Assembly: GCA_907163375.1 (NCBI GenBank)
Contig: CAJQUW010003624.1
Coordinates: 78,856-142,855 of the forward strand
Direction of reading: 5' to 3'
Source of the DNA: Prostheceraeus crozeri
Taxonomy: Eukaryota; Platyhelminthes; Polycladida; Euryleptidae
DNA length: 64,000 nucleotides
Both the position numbers and the translations under genes were made by a program. Of the stretch, positions 52,623 through 63,669 are shown piece after piece. Each line of letters opens with the position of its first letter. The first letter of the stretch is position 1. The notes below the pieces were generated by a model. The model saw only the letters and a list, made by a program, of their open reading frames with translations. It was not told where the DNA came from and ran no database searches.

Positions 52623-52927
52623 AGTCTTTATACAACATTTATTGAAATATGTACATGAATGTGAAGCAATAGACTTTATACAACATCCACTGAAAATATA
52701 TACATGAGCGCACTTCAATAAACATTGTTATATACAAAAAGTCTTTTTACTTCGTGAAGGGTGGAAATATACAGGGATAGGAAAAATGTCTTTCAGTGGA
52801 AAAGTCATCACATGGGGAATGTACAGATGTGGACACATATTCACAAGGAAAAAACAATCTCATGCGATACATAAAACAACAATGTTTATCTACAGAAATC
52901 AACATCAAAATACTAAGTTAAGGATGA
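52623..52927. other. Convergent 3' ends between surface protein B and polB
   Basis: This 305-bp stretch has two related copies of text like tttatacaacat...acatgaat and an aataaa signal (about 52716) on the + strand. No gene. Confidence 0.5.
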
Positions 52928-55506
52928 TTATGCTAAGACGTCTCCTGAATGTGGTAGTGTGAGTTTAATTCTTTTGGGTGGTGGTATGTTTGTGTCAGGA
53001 TGTCCATGTGGAAGAGATATGTTGTGTTCTAGCCAGCACCTCTTATCCTCCCATGCTGAAAGCGCCCGTTTCCTAAAAGTATGAGTTTTGATCTCATGCG
53101 ACTTAGATTTTAAGATTGTCATATTGACAAACGTTATATTTTTATTTCTATAGGCTTTCCTGAAATTCTTATGTTTCATATTTTGCACAATGGATTTTGA
53201 TATGCCTTTAGCGCGCTTAATGCTATCGTCGCTATCCTTTAATTTCATACTGTACATTTTTGGACGGAGGAGAATCATTTCATCTATTTCCTTCCCTGCT
53301 GTCTCATCCTTAAAGCAGCCAAGTTTTGCCTTATTTTTGATGGAGTAGAGTGGATGATCAGCAGGATAATTTGATGTATCAAAATATCTTTCTAAAGATT
53401 TTCCTACTTCATTGAAATTTAAATCTTTTTGAGTGGTAATACCTAAGAAGAAACTATCTGTATCACCACCCAACAAACGAACCTCTTTTACGAGAGGACA
53501 TGGTTTTAGTATTTTATAAAAGAGTTGGTACATTTCAAGCTTTGAGTAATCTAGTACAGCTTGACCAATATAGATGGGTTTGCACAACTCAACTTCAGAT
53601 TTTATCATTTTAACACCTATAAGGTCCTCATCGATAATGTCTCTATCGATGAATAGAGGTGATGAGACCAATTTGTGATACTTTTGATCATCATTAACTA
53701 GTTTGTAGTTTACGCGCTTTCTAACATCCTCCATCGTCTTACCAAATAGACTGTTGTTCTTATATTTATAAAAATCTTTTTCAAAATTATTTTGGGCTAG
53801 TGCACGTTTCTGGCTGTTGCTATCAATATATGGTTTGAGGAAGGCTTTCTGTCTAAATTTAATAATGCGGTGAACTCTTTTTAAAATCATACCCATTTCT
53901 AAATAAAATTTTAAGATGCTAAAGTGGACTAGATAGTTTTCTTTATCATACTGGGTGAGTAAAAGTTTGCGGCAAGGCTTATAGTCGGGTTGACCGCATG
54001 ATTCTAAATCTTTATGAAATTGTTTCATAAAGTCGGAAAACATATCTTTGGTCACTTCACCTGATTCGGGTGCGAGTGGAAAATCCACGGTTTTATGTTT
54101 AATATTATTTGGATAGATTAGATCTATCTCAAAATAATATCCCCAATCACCTTCATCTGGAATTGCTAGTATGTTGGAAGGGTTGGAGAAATGTTGAATT
54201 TCACTATCATCTAACCAGCTAAACTCAGAGTGAGGTAGCGGTTTGGATAATGAACTACCATACAAATTATTTTGGTCATAATACTTCAGATGAGTCTGGT
54301 CATTGCCTACTATTTTTGATTTTAACCTATGTTTATTTACAAATGTGAGACCACCGCGAATTCCTCGCTCAAATAAATTATACATCTCTGGATCTTGTAA
54401 GAGATGAATGGTCTCACCAGTCATTTTAAAAGCAGACTTAAATGACATGGCTGGCAGACTGACAAAGTGGACGGGATCTAACTTATCTTCTTCTAATGCC
54501 ACTCGTCGAAACTCCTGAAATACATCAGCCAGCAAAAATACATCTAACTTAAGGTAGGCAATCATATATTCACCAAATGTATGGCAGTCAAATTTTATCC
54601 ATGCATCTTGTGCATGATCATAATCTTCGGTCTTACATTCTGCACCGGTCAAATCATTTTTAAATTTATCTATGGGCGGAAGAGAAGTCTCGCCGAGTTT
54701 ACTAATTGCATCAAAATATGCATATGGAAAGACTCCTTTCCGTGTGATGACTTCATCGGTTAGATTTGGGTATTGTTTCTTAAGATTTTGTGTTAGTGGA
54801 AGAGACTTTAGATTTTGCACGAGAGAGGCCAGTGATGCAGTCATAAATTGGTAGGAATCTAAAAATTTTATATCAAAATAGACCGTCTTATTTTCTTTAG
54901 TTTTATCGACAGGCACTTTTGCTGTCATGGCCATAAACTTCTCTCTCGTTTGCGCTATTACATCAAGCTTCCACTCTTTCATTTGACCTAAACCTCCTTT
55001 TATTATCATATGGCTGTCGTAGCCCTTGAAATTATGGAAAATGACGGGTAATGTACGCCGCTTCATCCTCAGCGAAAAATTACATTTTGAACAGAGTGCG
55101 TTTCTAAATTTACCAGTGATGTGATCATGGTCGCGCACTTTCTTAATCTTATCATCGTCAAATGTTTTCCTACATTTGGGGCAAACGTTGCAACTATCAA
55201 ATTTTGCTTGATCATCTGCTGTCATATGCAATGATCTGCGATAGAGTTCACCATCATACTTTTGTTGAAATTTTACAGCCTGTTCGAGGAATTGTAGGAA
55301 TTGGTAAATACAATCCTCACCTTGCCAGACGCGCATTTTATTTTGCCTACTCCTAAAGTGATCATGCCATACTTCATAGCAGGAAATGGCTGCTGGTCGA
55401 TGGATGTTATCATCGATATAGCATTCGATGTCAGCATAGATGACACGAAGAGGACTTAGTTCATCACCATTCTCTCTATATGAAAACTCCTTATCTTTGG
55501 GCATGC
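52928..55506 (-). CDS. Polinton DNA polymerase B, C-terminal part
   Basis: 858 residues in one frame. Exo I VIYADIECYID is followed by a zinc or HNH-like insert (CPKCRKTF, VRDHDHITGKFRNALCSKC) often seen in Polinton polymerases. Then come Exo II FHNFKGYDSHMII, Exo III AYLKLDVFLLADVF, motif A YYDQNNLYGSSLSKP, motif B KNNSLFGKTMEDVRKRV and motif C GGDTDSFFLG. Such enzymes copy the element by protein priming. The coding sequence of polB is interrupted by the LTR retrotransposon at 55512-59692; the N-terminal part lies beyond it. Confidence 0.92.
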
Positions 55507-55511
55507 GTTCC

Positions 55512-55750
55512 TGTGAGCGTGTTGTATTTCTAATTCTCTATTGTTCACTGTCTTAGGACATAGCAATCCGACTCTCGACCGCATGCCTGACATCCTATTA
55601 TCAAGTGTTCTGGTGACGTTTCATGATAATAACATTTCATTATTGTGCATGTTTCGTGAGTTGTTTTATGCCATTGTTATACAGGTATAAATATCCACGT
55701 CTGCAAATAAAGTGCGTCTTTGCTATTTGGAATTCGCGTTTTTACTTACA
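55512..55750 (+). repeat. 5' LTR
   Basis: It contains a TATA-like tataaatatcc (about 55686) and an aataaa signal (about 55706). It ends CTTACA. Confidence 0.93.
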
Positions 55751-58700
55751 AGCTATCACGGCAGTTTGTCTTGCTGAACATTAGCGGCTCGTTAAAGTTG
55801 GTCGATATCGTGAAGAGATTCAAGGGTGAGCGTGATGAAAATATTGATCAATGGTTCAGACGATACGAGACAGCGGTGTCTATAGTAACCGCCCCAAAGG
55901 ATTTAGAGGCTGAGATGGCTCGAATGATGCCTCTATTTTTGGATGGTCCTGCTTTCGCGACCTGGGATCAATTGGAGCCAACAGATAAAAATGACTTTAA
56001 AGTTGTGATGAAGGCTTTGAAGAGAGTTTATGGACTTAACAAGGCAAGTGCCTGGCTAAAACTCAAATCCCTCCGTTTGTGGCCTGGCGAACAGATCGAC
56101 ATCATCGCAGATGATGCAAAGACATTGTTGAAGGTTATCACTGGCAAAGATCCTGATGAGGAGCTGGTATCGTTAGCTGTGATCGATGCGTTACCAGCTG
56201 ATGTAAAGGAGAAGGTGTATATCCAAGACGGCGAAGATATGAAGCTCCAAGATGTTCTGTCTACGGCGAAGGCGCTTTTGGCAACTCGAGATGCCTTACC
56301 CACCGCAGTCGCTGCGACGATGGGTCCGCAAAACAGCCAAATGAAAGTCTCCAAGCAAATGGTTCGCTGTCAAGGCTGTCGCCGCTTTGGCCATGAGAAG
56401 GCCAGCTGTATTATCACCTGTTTCTTCTGTAACGAGAAAGGGCATATTCAGCGATTTTGCCCACACCGTCAACAACAGGCAAGTGCGAGCATGGCTGCGG
56501 CGACGGAAATCACCGGTGCACAAATCTCACGTCCAATGAATGTCAATGGCCAAAGGATGAACGCGCTGATCGACACTGGATCTGTGACTTCTGTCATTGG
56601 TGAGCATGTGGTTGGGAATGAGAGTCGGTCTAGGTCCTACATTAGTCTTCAATCTTTTGGTAGGCATAATGTATGTGCGTATACGTATGTTGTTTTGAGT
56701 AGTGTGATAACTGATAATAATGAAGAGCTGGGACCCATTAATGCATATGTAGTCTTAGAAACTGATCTACCTACTGGTATTGATATCATTTTGGGTTCGA
56801 ATGTATTTGAGAGAACGGGTTTAATATTACATCCACGCGTACGTCCAGGTACTGAGCTAAAAGTAGATTTTCCCTATAGTAAAGGGCCTGTAGTTTCGGT
56901 ATTGCATAGTGATGATATTCATGATAAGGATTTTGTTGCTACTTTTAATGGAAGTAGATGGTGCGTAAGGTGGAATTGGAGACAAAATTTAGAACCAGGA
57001 TCCGATTGTAAGATACCGTATAATATTATCGATGATCAGGATAAATCACCGTGTGATGCTGAAATAAATGACTGGATTAATGAGGGCATATTAGTAAGGC
57101 ATGACGTAAGTTTCCATGGGAAAATAAAAAGGTACTTACCGATTATTGCTGTGCGTCAGCAGAAGGGCGATACCGTTAAAGTTCGCCCTGTCTTGGACTA
57201 TAGAAGTTTAAACGAATCCATTGAGTCTCATACTGCTGAAGCTACTCCTACTTGTGCTGACACGTTGCGTCAGTGGCGGCAACTGGGGCCTAAGTGTTCT
57301 ATTATTGATTTGAAGCGTGCCTATCTACAGGTAGAAATTGATCCGAGTTTATGGGCATACCAAGCTGTTAGGTGGAAAGGAAGTGACTTTCTGTTGACGA
57401 GGCTTGGTTTCGGCTTGGCCTCAGCCCCGAAAATAATGACAGCTATAGTTACACGAGTATTGCAGGGTGACCAGAAAATCAAGGAAGGTACTTCTAGTTA
57501 CATTGACGATATATATGTCTCTGAATCGGTTGTCTCATGCGAAAAGGTCAGGTCCCATCTGAATAATTGGGGCCTTATAACAAAAGAGTCACAAAAAGTT
57601 GGTAAAGGAGACGTTAGATTACTGGGACTATGTGTGGACTCAGGGTTGAGATGGCGCAGAGACGGTTCTCTGCCCTTAATAGCTAACATTCTTACGCGGC
57701 GTGAAGCACATAAGTACATAGGAGAATGTTTAGGACATTACCCCGTGGCGGGATGGCTTCGAGTCGCCTGCGCGTTTGTACAGCGGTGCACTGCCGAAGA
57801 TCATACTAGGTGGGATGACCCAGTTTCGGAAAAAATAATGAGTTTGATTCGAGAAATAGATGTTCGACTGAAAGTGTCTGACCCTGTCGGAGGCATGTGG
57901 GAGGTTGATCCTAAAGCTCCAATCACGGTCTGGACTGACTCCAGTTCTCTAGCCTACGGGGTTTATTTAGAGGTTGAAGGTCAGGTGGTCGAGGATGCGG
58001 CTTGGCTGCGCCCGAAGGATGATGCTACGCATATAAACCGGTCTGAATTAGACGCAGCTATCAAAGGCCTGAATCTTGCCTTAAAATGGGGTAAGAGGGA
58101 CATTACGATCAAAACTGACTCCATCTCAGTTTATAGATGGTTGCAATCTGTTATTCATAAGACAAGAAATGTTAAGACTCGTGCACTCGCAGAAGTTTTG
58201 ATTAAGCGTAGACTTAATATTATTTCAGACATTATCCGTGAGGAACAGTTGGCAGTACAGGTCGTTTGGATTGAGTCAAGTTTAAACAAAGCAGATTCAT
58301 TGACTAGAGTGCCTAATTCATGGGTCAGGGAGAAACTAGATAGCGTTGATTACGCTGACATCAAGTTTGTTCATGAAATCAACCATTTTGGCACGAATCG
58401 AACATATGAATTATGTAAAGAGCGGTATAAAAATAAATCCGTTTCAAAATCTGATATTAAGGCCGTCATTGGCGATTGTGCAACTTGTACCCGCATAGAC
58501 CCTTCGAATCGCTTTAGTTGGGACAAAGGATCGATATCCGCGAATAATGTTTGGGAAGTTTTAGGCACTGATGTAACTCATGTAGACGGTAGACCTTATT
58601 TATCCGTTATCGATACTGCTTCCAGATTTACAATCTGGCGTAGCTTAAGAAATGAATCCTCCACTGAGATAGCTTTCAACATTGAACAGATCTTCGCAGA

Positions 58701-59385
58701 ATTTGGTCCCCCAGCGTACATAATGAGTGATAACGGGACAGTTTTTCCGTAGCCGCGAGTTTAATGAGCTGTTAGATAAGTGGAAAGTTCAACAGGTCTT
58801 GACTTCCGCTTATAGGCCCCAGGGAAACTCGGTGGTTGAGCGGGTTCATCGTACCGTTAAGAGAACCGTAAAGCGTACAGGAAAATCCCTCGCAGAGGCC
58901 GTTTTCTGGGTTAATAATACAAAAGGTAAAAACGATTCAACACCTTACGAATTAGTTTCTGTGCGAAGTCTAGAAAGCCGGATGTTACAGCTGATCGCAT
59001 TGAGATAGAACGACCCAAATTGAATTACGAGGTAAACGATAATTACTTTGATAAAGACCGTAATCCTTTTCTTGTTGGCGATAAAGTTTTTCTTAAGCCT
59101 CCTTCCTCCCGATGTGATGACGTTTGGAGCGGTCCACACATCGTGACAAAAATCATTTCGAGTGTTTCAGTTGAGTTAGATGATATAAATGTCTCTCGTC
59201 ATGTATCGCATTTAAGACTGGTACCTTATTGCAGGGAATCTACCGAAGTCGACTTAGAAACGAAATACTGCTCTTTGACGAATGATAGCGATGTCGAAAT
59301 TGATTCTGAGGCGGTACCCCGAAGGAGTAGTCGCGTGACTAAAAGACCTATTTTTCAAGGTGACCATGTCGTTGATTACAGATAG
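55751..59385 (+). pseudogene. Gag-Pol region of the LTR retrotransposon
   Basis: The parts in order are a capsid-like Gag region (FKGERDENIDQWFRRYETAV), zinc knuckles (CQGCRRFGHEKASC and CFFCNEKGHIQRFCP), an aspartic protease (ALIDTGSVTSVIG), reverse transcriptase (VRPVLDYRSLN, IIDLKRAYLQVEID, SYIDDIYV), RNase H (ITVWTDSSSLAYGV, INRSELDAA), and integrase with zinc-binding end, catalytic core (GTDVTHVDGR, MSDNGT, GNSVVERVHRT) and GPY/F-like tail (VWSGPHIVTKI). It is a young fossil with about one break. Confidence 0.9.
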
Positions 59386-59453
59386 CAGACCTTATATTGT
59401 TTCGTATATAATATATACTTTTGTATATTAGTTTCTTAAGAAACTAGGGAGCG

Positions 59454-59692
59454 TGTGAGCGTGTTGTATTTCTAATTCTCTATTGTTCACTGTCTTAGGA
59501 CATAGCAATCCGACTCTCGACCGCATGCCTGACATCCTATTATCAAGTGTTCTGGTGACGTTTCATGATAATAACATTTCATTATTGTGCATGTTTCGTG
59601 AGTTGTTTTATGCCATTGTTATACAGGTATAAATATCCACGTCTGCAAATAAAGTGCGTCTTTGCTATTTGGAATTCGCGTTTTTACTTACA
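59454..59692 (+). repeat. 3' LTR
   Basis: Same sequence as the 5' LTR by eye. A purine-rich stretch (aagaaactagggagcg) stands just before it, at the polypurine-tract position. Confidence 0.93.
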
Positions 59693-59697
59693 GTTCC

Positions 59698-61085
59698 ATT
59701 TGCAGTTTACCTCGCTTACACCACTCATAATGAGTTTCAAATTTAGTTTTCCTCCTAAAGTGGCGAATACATCTGTCGCAGTAATATAACTCTCTACTCG
59801 AGTTTTCTAAGTGGTGGTATAAGCGAGAGATTTTGGGAATACCGCAGTAGTGCCATTCCTCACTATCATCCTGTTTTACTAATAACAGGTTTACTGTACG
59901 TTCATAACAACTCGAACGCGAGTTGTAGCGCACACCCTTCAATCCTTTTTCCCAAACATGGAGAACTATTTTAATGTTGTTCAATTTTTCAAATTTTTCT
60001 ATATCTTTAATTTTCATATCGTCACTATTACAGTCATCGAAGTTTAATTCATTCTCCCACTGCCTATAGCTATATGTGCGATTTCGATTCGCATTGATGT
60101 CATTATAGTGGAGAATGGAGAGGACAGCATATTTAAAACATTGCGATTCGCAATCGACATTGATGACTGCTGTTTTGTTTTTTAAATTTTTTGGAAGTTT
60201 AAAGGAGCCTCGACCACTATGATTTCCTAATAGACTGATTTTAAATAAGGCGGACTCAATGCCGTCAAAAATGAGACCGCTATCGCGCTCGTTAAATTTA
60301 TCAATATTTAATTTTAATCCTTGGATGTGAAAATTTATCCAAGACTCATAGTCTACAACCTCGGTTGCAGGAGAGGAGGGTATGTGAAACTCTAACCTCT
60401 CTATTATTTGTCCAGTATGGTGGTCGATTTTTACATATTTTATTTTAAGATAGATGAGCGCCTTCATCCTAAAATTGTCTAAATTGTTGAAGAGCGCTTC
60501 TATCAATGATGAATTTTGATGAAACCATTCCTCAAAGTTAGCAATGGTTTCTGAGGAGTCCATCTGGTAGTTCCTCACTAAATTATTTATGGACACCTCA
60601 GTGAGTCGGATAGAGGAGGTACCGTTGGTGTAGGTATCGTTCGTGTGTGTATGTTGAAGTCTGTGCGAAGATAGTTCAAAACGTGTCTCGAAAGACTGAA
60701 TGCACAAGTCGCAAGAAAAGGAGACATCGTTAACAGAATCATCCCTACCTTCGGAGATTGATGCCGGCTTAGGTCGACAAACACCTCGCTTGATGTGTCG
60801 GGTGAGATCCCATTTCCTCGTGAAGATGTGCCCACAGTCAGCACATTCCCACTCGTTGCCATATCGCGACAGTTCTGAGCTGGAACTCGCATCACCTGAA
60901 AGAGAAATCATTCTATCATCTCTGTTCAAGCCTCAGTGTAGTGTTACAACCTACCTTGACTCAATAACTCTAAACTTTCCTCGAGAAGAGAGGGCGTTGG
61001 TGATGAAGTTGATGCCTGAAATTGAGGAAGATGCTATTAGTCACACGTTTGAGGGAGATGAGAGAGGAAATCTTTAACTTACCAT
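59698..61085 (-). CDS. Polinton DNA polymerase B, N-terminal part with zinc fingers
   Basis: The ATG at 61085 is followed at once by gtaagt. A short exon (61015-60955) and then the long exon from 60895 follow, each with good splice sites (tcaatttcag and ctctttcag). The long exon encodes a C2H2 finger (WECADCGHIFTRKWDLTRH), a second (SFSCDLCIQSFETRFELSSH), the N-terminal domain of Polinton polymerases (MKALIYLKIKYV to SGLIFDGIES) and a further finger-like CDRCIRHFRRKTKFETH before the LTR insertion. The finger region may act as a DNA-end or promoter-binding part. Confidence 0.8.
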
Positions 61086-61200
61086 TTTAATGAAATATGA
61101 TCAGACAGAATAATAGTCAAAGAGAGAGATCGTGCGTTCGTCACTTGTATGATTCACAGATTAAATGAAATGATATGAATGTCACTTTGCTTATATACTT
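61083..61200 (-). promoter_or_regulatory. Promoter of the polB transcription unit
   Basis: On the minus strand the order is ccaatcag and ccaatgaa boxes (about 61240 and 61218), TATA-like tatataagc (61191-61199), the core aatcatacaagtgacgaacg (61135-61154) followed by cacgatctctctct, and the ATG with gtaagt. The same order and core occur at the left promoter (40625-40763). Confidence 0.6.
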
Positions 61201-61310
61201 TCATTCTCTTCATTCATTGGATGTTCATTCTGATTGGCTGCTTGTGTATACTTTAGAATTAGAAAAATGTTAAAGTTATCATTATTCAAAGTCAGCATTT
61301 CAAAGGCAAC

Positions 61311-61916
61311 ATGACAAGTCCTCCAACAACGCCAAATACCGCATTGGAGTTCTCCTCTCCATGCACATCAGCAAAGGTGCTCGTTACACCAAATGCACCA
61401 AGAAAGGCGAAGGTGGAGAAGGTGTACCGACTGGACAATATACGAAAGTTATCATTACCAGCGGACGAGGAAGAGGAGAGTGTATGTGAGAAGGAGTGTC
61501 CCGACTTAACAGGCGTGAGGTGGAAGTATCTCCAGTACGATACTGACGATGTGATGGAGATCACCAGCACGAAATTCCTCCACCAATTATGGGAGTGGTA
61601 CACCCCTAACTCCCAACCGCGAACTATGGCAGAGTGGGAGTATATTGATAAAGTGAGGCTTGCAGTGGAAGAACGATTAAAGCAACTGAACTGTTTTTGT
61701 TATCTATGTGAAGCCAGACTCTGGGACGATATTGACGATGAAGACCTTTTGAAATACATGCCATATAAATGTTTATTTCGTATTATCTTTGCTTTCATAC
61801 TGACTTACTTGAATGGGGCTTCAGTGGATGATTTAACCATGTATACATTTTCATTGGGAAATAGTAGCACGCTTAGTCTAACTTGTAAATCTTATAACAT
61901 TTCATATGGGCGATGA
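61311..61916 (+). CDS. Unknown protein of the Polinton right block (201 residues)
   Basis: A Pro/Thr/Ser-rich N-terminus (MTSPPTTPNTALEFSS), an acidic patch (ADEEEESVCEKECPD) and a C-terminal part (CFCYLCEARLWDDIDDEDLL, then hydrophobic CLFRIIFAFILTYL) are visible. CYLC...C could bind metal. It diverges from polB and overlaps the next gene by an ATGA. I do not recognise it. Confidence 0.45.
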   Translation: MTSPPTTPNTALEFSSPCTSAKVLVTPNAPRKAKVEKVYRLDNIRKLSLPADEEEESVCEKECPDLTGVRWKYLQYDTDDVMEITSTKFLHQLWEWYTPNSQPRTMAEWEYIDKVRLAVEERLKQLNCFCYLCEARLWDDIDDEDLLKYMPYKCLFRIIFAFILTYLNGASVDDLTMYTFSLGNSSTLSLTCKSYNISYGR

Positions 61917-62110
61917 TGGTAGATGAAATAGTGTCAGATAAAATTAAGATAGCTTACACTTCTGATACAGGGATAGCAATCGACTGCGATCCATGTGTAA
62001 AGAGCTTGTTAGACTACGGAAGAGAGAAGTGTGTTATGTTGCGTGTGGCGCGTGAGTGTCCTCCCATTTCATTCCATTCATCAATTCGTCTCAGTGATAG
62101 AGACAGGTAG
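61913..62110 (+). CDS. Small unknown protein (65 residues)
   Basis: Its ATG overlaps the stop of the previous gene (ATGA), so translation may be coupled. It contains CDPCVKSLLDYGREKC. No family recognised. Confidence 0.35.
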   Translation: MMVDEIVSDKIKIAYTSDTGIAIDCDPCVKSLLDYGREKCVMLRVARECPPISFHSSIRLSDRDR

Positions 62111-62131
62111 AACTCATGGTTCTCATAACGT

Positions 62132-62569
62132 ATGCAATGGAAAGTTTTAGGTAACCTTCGACAGTTGGCTAAATGTCGCCCTGGCGCGAATGCATACTAC
62201 GTTGAGACAGAGGCAATCACTTGCAAACATGACGCAGAGAGGTTTAACAAGATTGACCATTGCCGAATGTCCCTTGCGGTATACATAGCTACGGGTTTCA
62301 CCGCCGCCCTTTACAGGAACGCCCGTCGAAAGGAAGTATTACACCGAACTTCATTTGCAACGTTCAAGTTGACTGATAGCAGATTCAACTTAATGATAGT
62401 ATTCGCCAGTCCGAAGACTGCCCAGGGCAAACCGCGTGGAGGTTCTATCATGTCTTGCCCCATGGTGGCCCTTAAGAGAGCCGATGGTTCGTTCTCGTCG
62501 TATCTGAAAATAGAAGGAAAAATAGATGAAATATATTCAAGTGATAGAGATGATATTAACTTACCATAA
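62132..62569 (+). CDS. Unknown protein (145 residues)
   Basis: A compact alpha/beta-looking protein (MQWKVLGNLRQLAKCRPGAN, LAVYIATGFTAALYRNARRK, RFNLMIVFASPKTAQGKPRG). No known motif. It converges with the minus-strand gene that follows. Confidence 0.4.
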   Translation: MQWKVLGNLRQLAKCRPGANAYYVETEAITCKHDAERFNKIDHCRMSLAVYIATGFTAALYRNARRKEVLHRTSFATFKLTDSRFNLMIVFASPKTAQGKPRGGSIMSCPMVALKRADGSFSSYLKIEGKIDEIYSSDRDDINLP

Positions 62570-63109
62570 GAGAAATTTAGCCGGTTCGCGACCCCTTCGA
62601 TGGGGATGGTGAGGTAAGTATTTGGCCGGCAGTTTCCGCTTCCGGTGGCGCAGCTCCTTTATTTCGCCATCATGCTTTATAGAGACATGGAGACAGCGCA
62701 TCTCCGCCATTGCTCCCTCGTAGCACTCGAATGTGGAATCCAAGTCCTCACTCTCAAGGATGATGCTGTCGACGATTCTGCTCTTGATGATGGGAATGTG
62801 GAGCGTTGTTCGTCTCTCTTCTTTCTTCTGACTCTCAGTCAGGCTAGTCTTTAATTGCTCAATTTTTAAATTTGATACCTCTTCTTCAGCTTTTAATGAT
62901 TTTATGTAAGTCGCCTGCTCAGTAACGCGTTTTTCGCTGGCAAGCGCCCTTTCGCGGAAAGATTCTAAATTGATCACTTGTGTCTTGAGGGCCCGAATCT
63001 CGGCTACCTGACCCTTCAGGTGGAAATTGTCATCCCTAAGGGCCGAACATTCATTTTTGTAACGAGTGAGCTCATCTTTTAATTTTGTGAGTGCATATTC
63101 CTGGCTCAC
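62561..63109 (-). CDS. Coiled-coil protein of unknown function
   Basis: About the first 95 residues form a heptad-like coiled coil (LTKLKDELTRYKNECSALRD, VTEQATYIKSLKAEEEVSNL). The end is basic (RHRKRKLPAKYLPHHPHRRG). The start is uncertain. The frame begins where the preceding minus-strand gene ends. Confidence 0.4.
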   Translation of the reverse strand: MSQEYALTKLKDELTRYKNECSALRDDNFHLKGQVAEIRALKTQVINLESFRERALASEKRVTEQATYIKSLKAEEEVSNLKIEQLKTSLTESQKKEERRTTLHIPIIKSRIVDSIILESEDLDSTFECYEGAMAEMRCLHVSIKHDGEIKELRHRKRKLPAKYLPHHPHRRGREPAKFLLW

Positions 63110-63669
63110 TTTTGCGATCTGGTATCCTTATTCCAGCTGTTCGTCTGCTGCTTAATCCCCTTCTTTACTGGGGAAGGTGCGATTACTTTCTTTTTCGGGG
63201 AAGACTGATTTGTTGGTTTTCCTATCTCTTCCGTGTCTTTAGTAATGACGACCTCCTCAGAATCGGAGTCATCTGAGCTGTCCAAATCGCTTAGTGGGGC
63301 CTTCTCTTCTGCTGTTGATGAGGTAGTGGCCGAAGCAGCAGGCTCCAAAATTGTTGCAATAGCCTCTTGTAGTGCTGCGTCAAGATCGACTGTTTCTTCG
63401 TTGAAGAAGGGTGCGATCACTTTGCCGATGTCTGATGTTATGTAATTGTTTGCCTTTTTGAGCGGACAGTCGGCGTGGGCGATGTAAAATTCCTCATGCT
63501 CTTTGCCTTTCAAAAATTTCAGGCAATGTGTACAGCCGGAAATAACGGCTCTTTCCTCGTGGAAGTGAGGCGTATTCTTGTACTTATTAATGTGACGTTT
63601 GAATTCGCCACCCCTCTTTATTTCTCCGCAAGAGCACTTTTTAAATAAAAATTTTGAGTTGCCTCCCAT
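63106..63669 (-). CDS. Cys/His-rich protein with acidic serine tail, unknown function
   Basis: 187 residues. The N-terminal half has a zinc-binding look (FKKCSCGEIKRGGEFKRHIN, HFHEERAVISGCTHCLKFL, FYIAHADCPL). Then come an acidic Ser/Asp-rich stretch (LSDLDSSDDSDSEEV) and a Lys/Pro-rich end. This resembles a DNA-binding or transcription-regulating protein, but no family is assigned. Confidence 0.45.
   Translation of the reverse strand: MGGNSKFLFKKCSCGEIKRGGEFKRHINKYKNTPHFHEERAVISGCTHCLKFLKGKEHEEFYIAHADCPLKKANNYITSDIGKVIAPFFNEETVDLDAALQEAIATILEPAASATTSSTAEEKAPLSDLDSSDDSDSEEVVITKDTEEIGKPTNQSSPKKKVIAPSPVKKGIKQQTNSWNKDTRSQK

Larger units (their letters stand above)
55512..59692 (+). mobile_element. 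Ty3/Gypsy-like LTR retrotransposon inserted in polB
   Basis: 4181 bp with 239-bp LTRs starting TGTGAGCG and ending TTACA, and a 5-bp target duplication GTTCC on each side (55507-55511 and 59693-59697). The LTRs look identical by eye, so the insertion is very young. Domain order is Gag with two zinc knuckles, protease, reverse transcriptase, RNase H, integrase, as in Ty3/Gypsy. It lies opposite in orientation to polB. It looks nearly whole, with about one break in the coding region. Confidence 0.93.

Noticed and set aside
59688-59697. The polB N-terminal frame as a complete separate protein
   Set aside because: Its apparent end lies in the LTR of the inserted retrotransposon, so it is an insertion effect.
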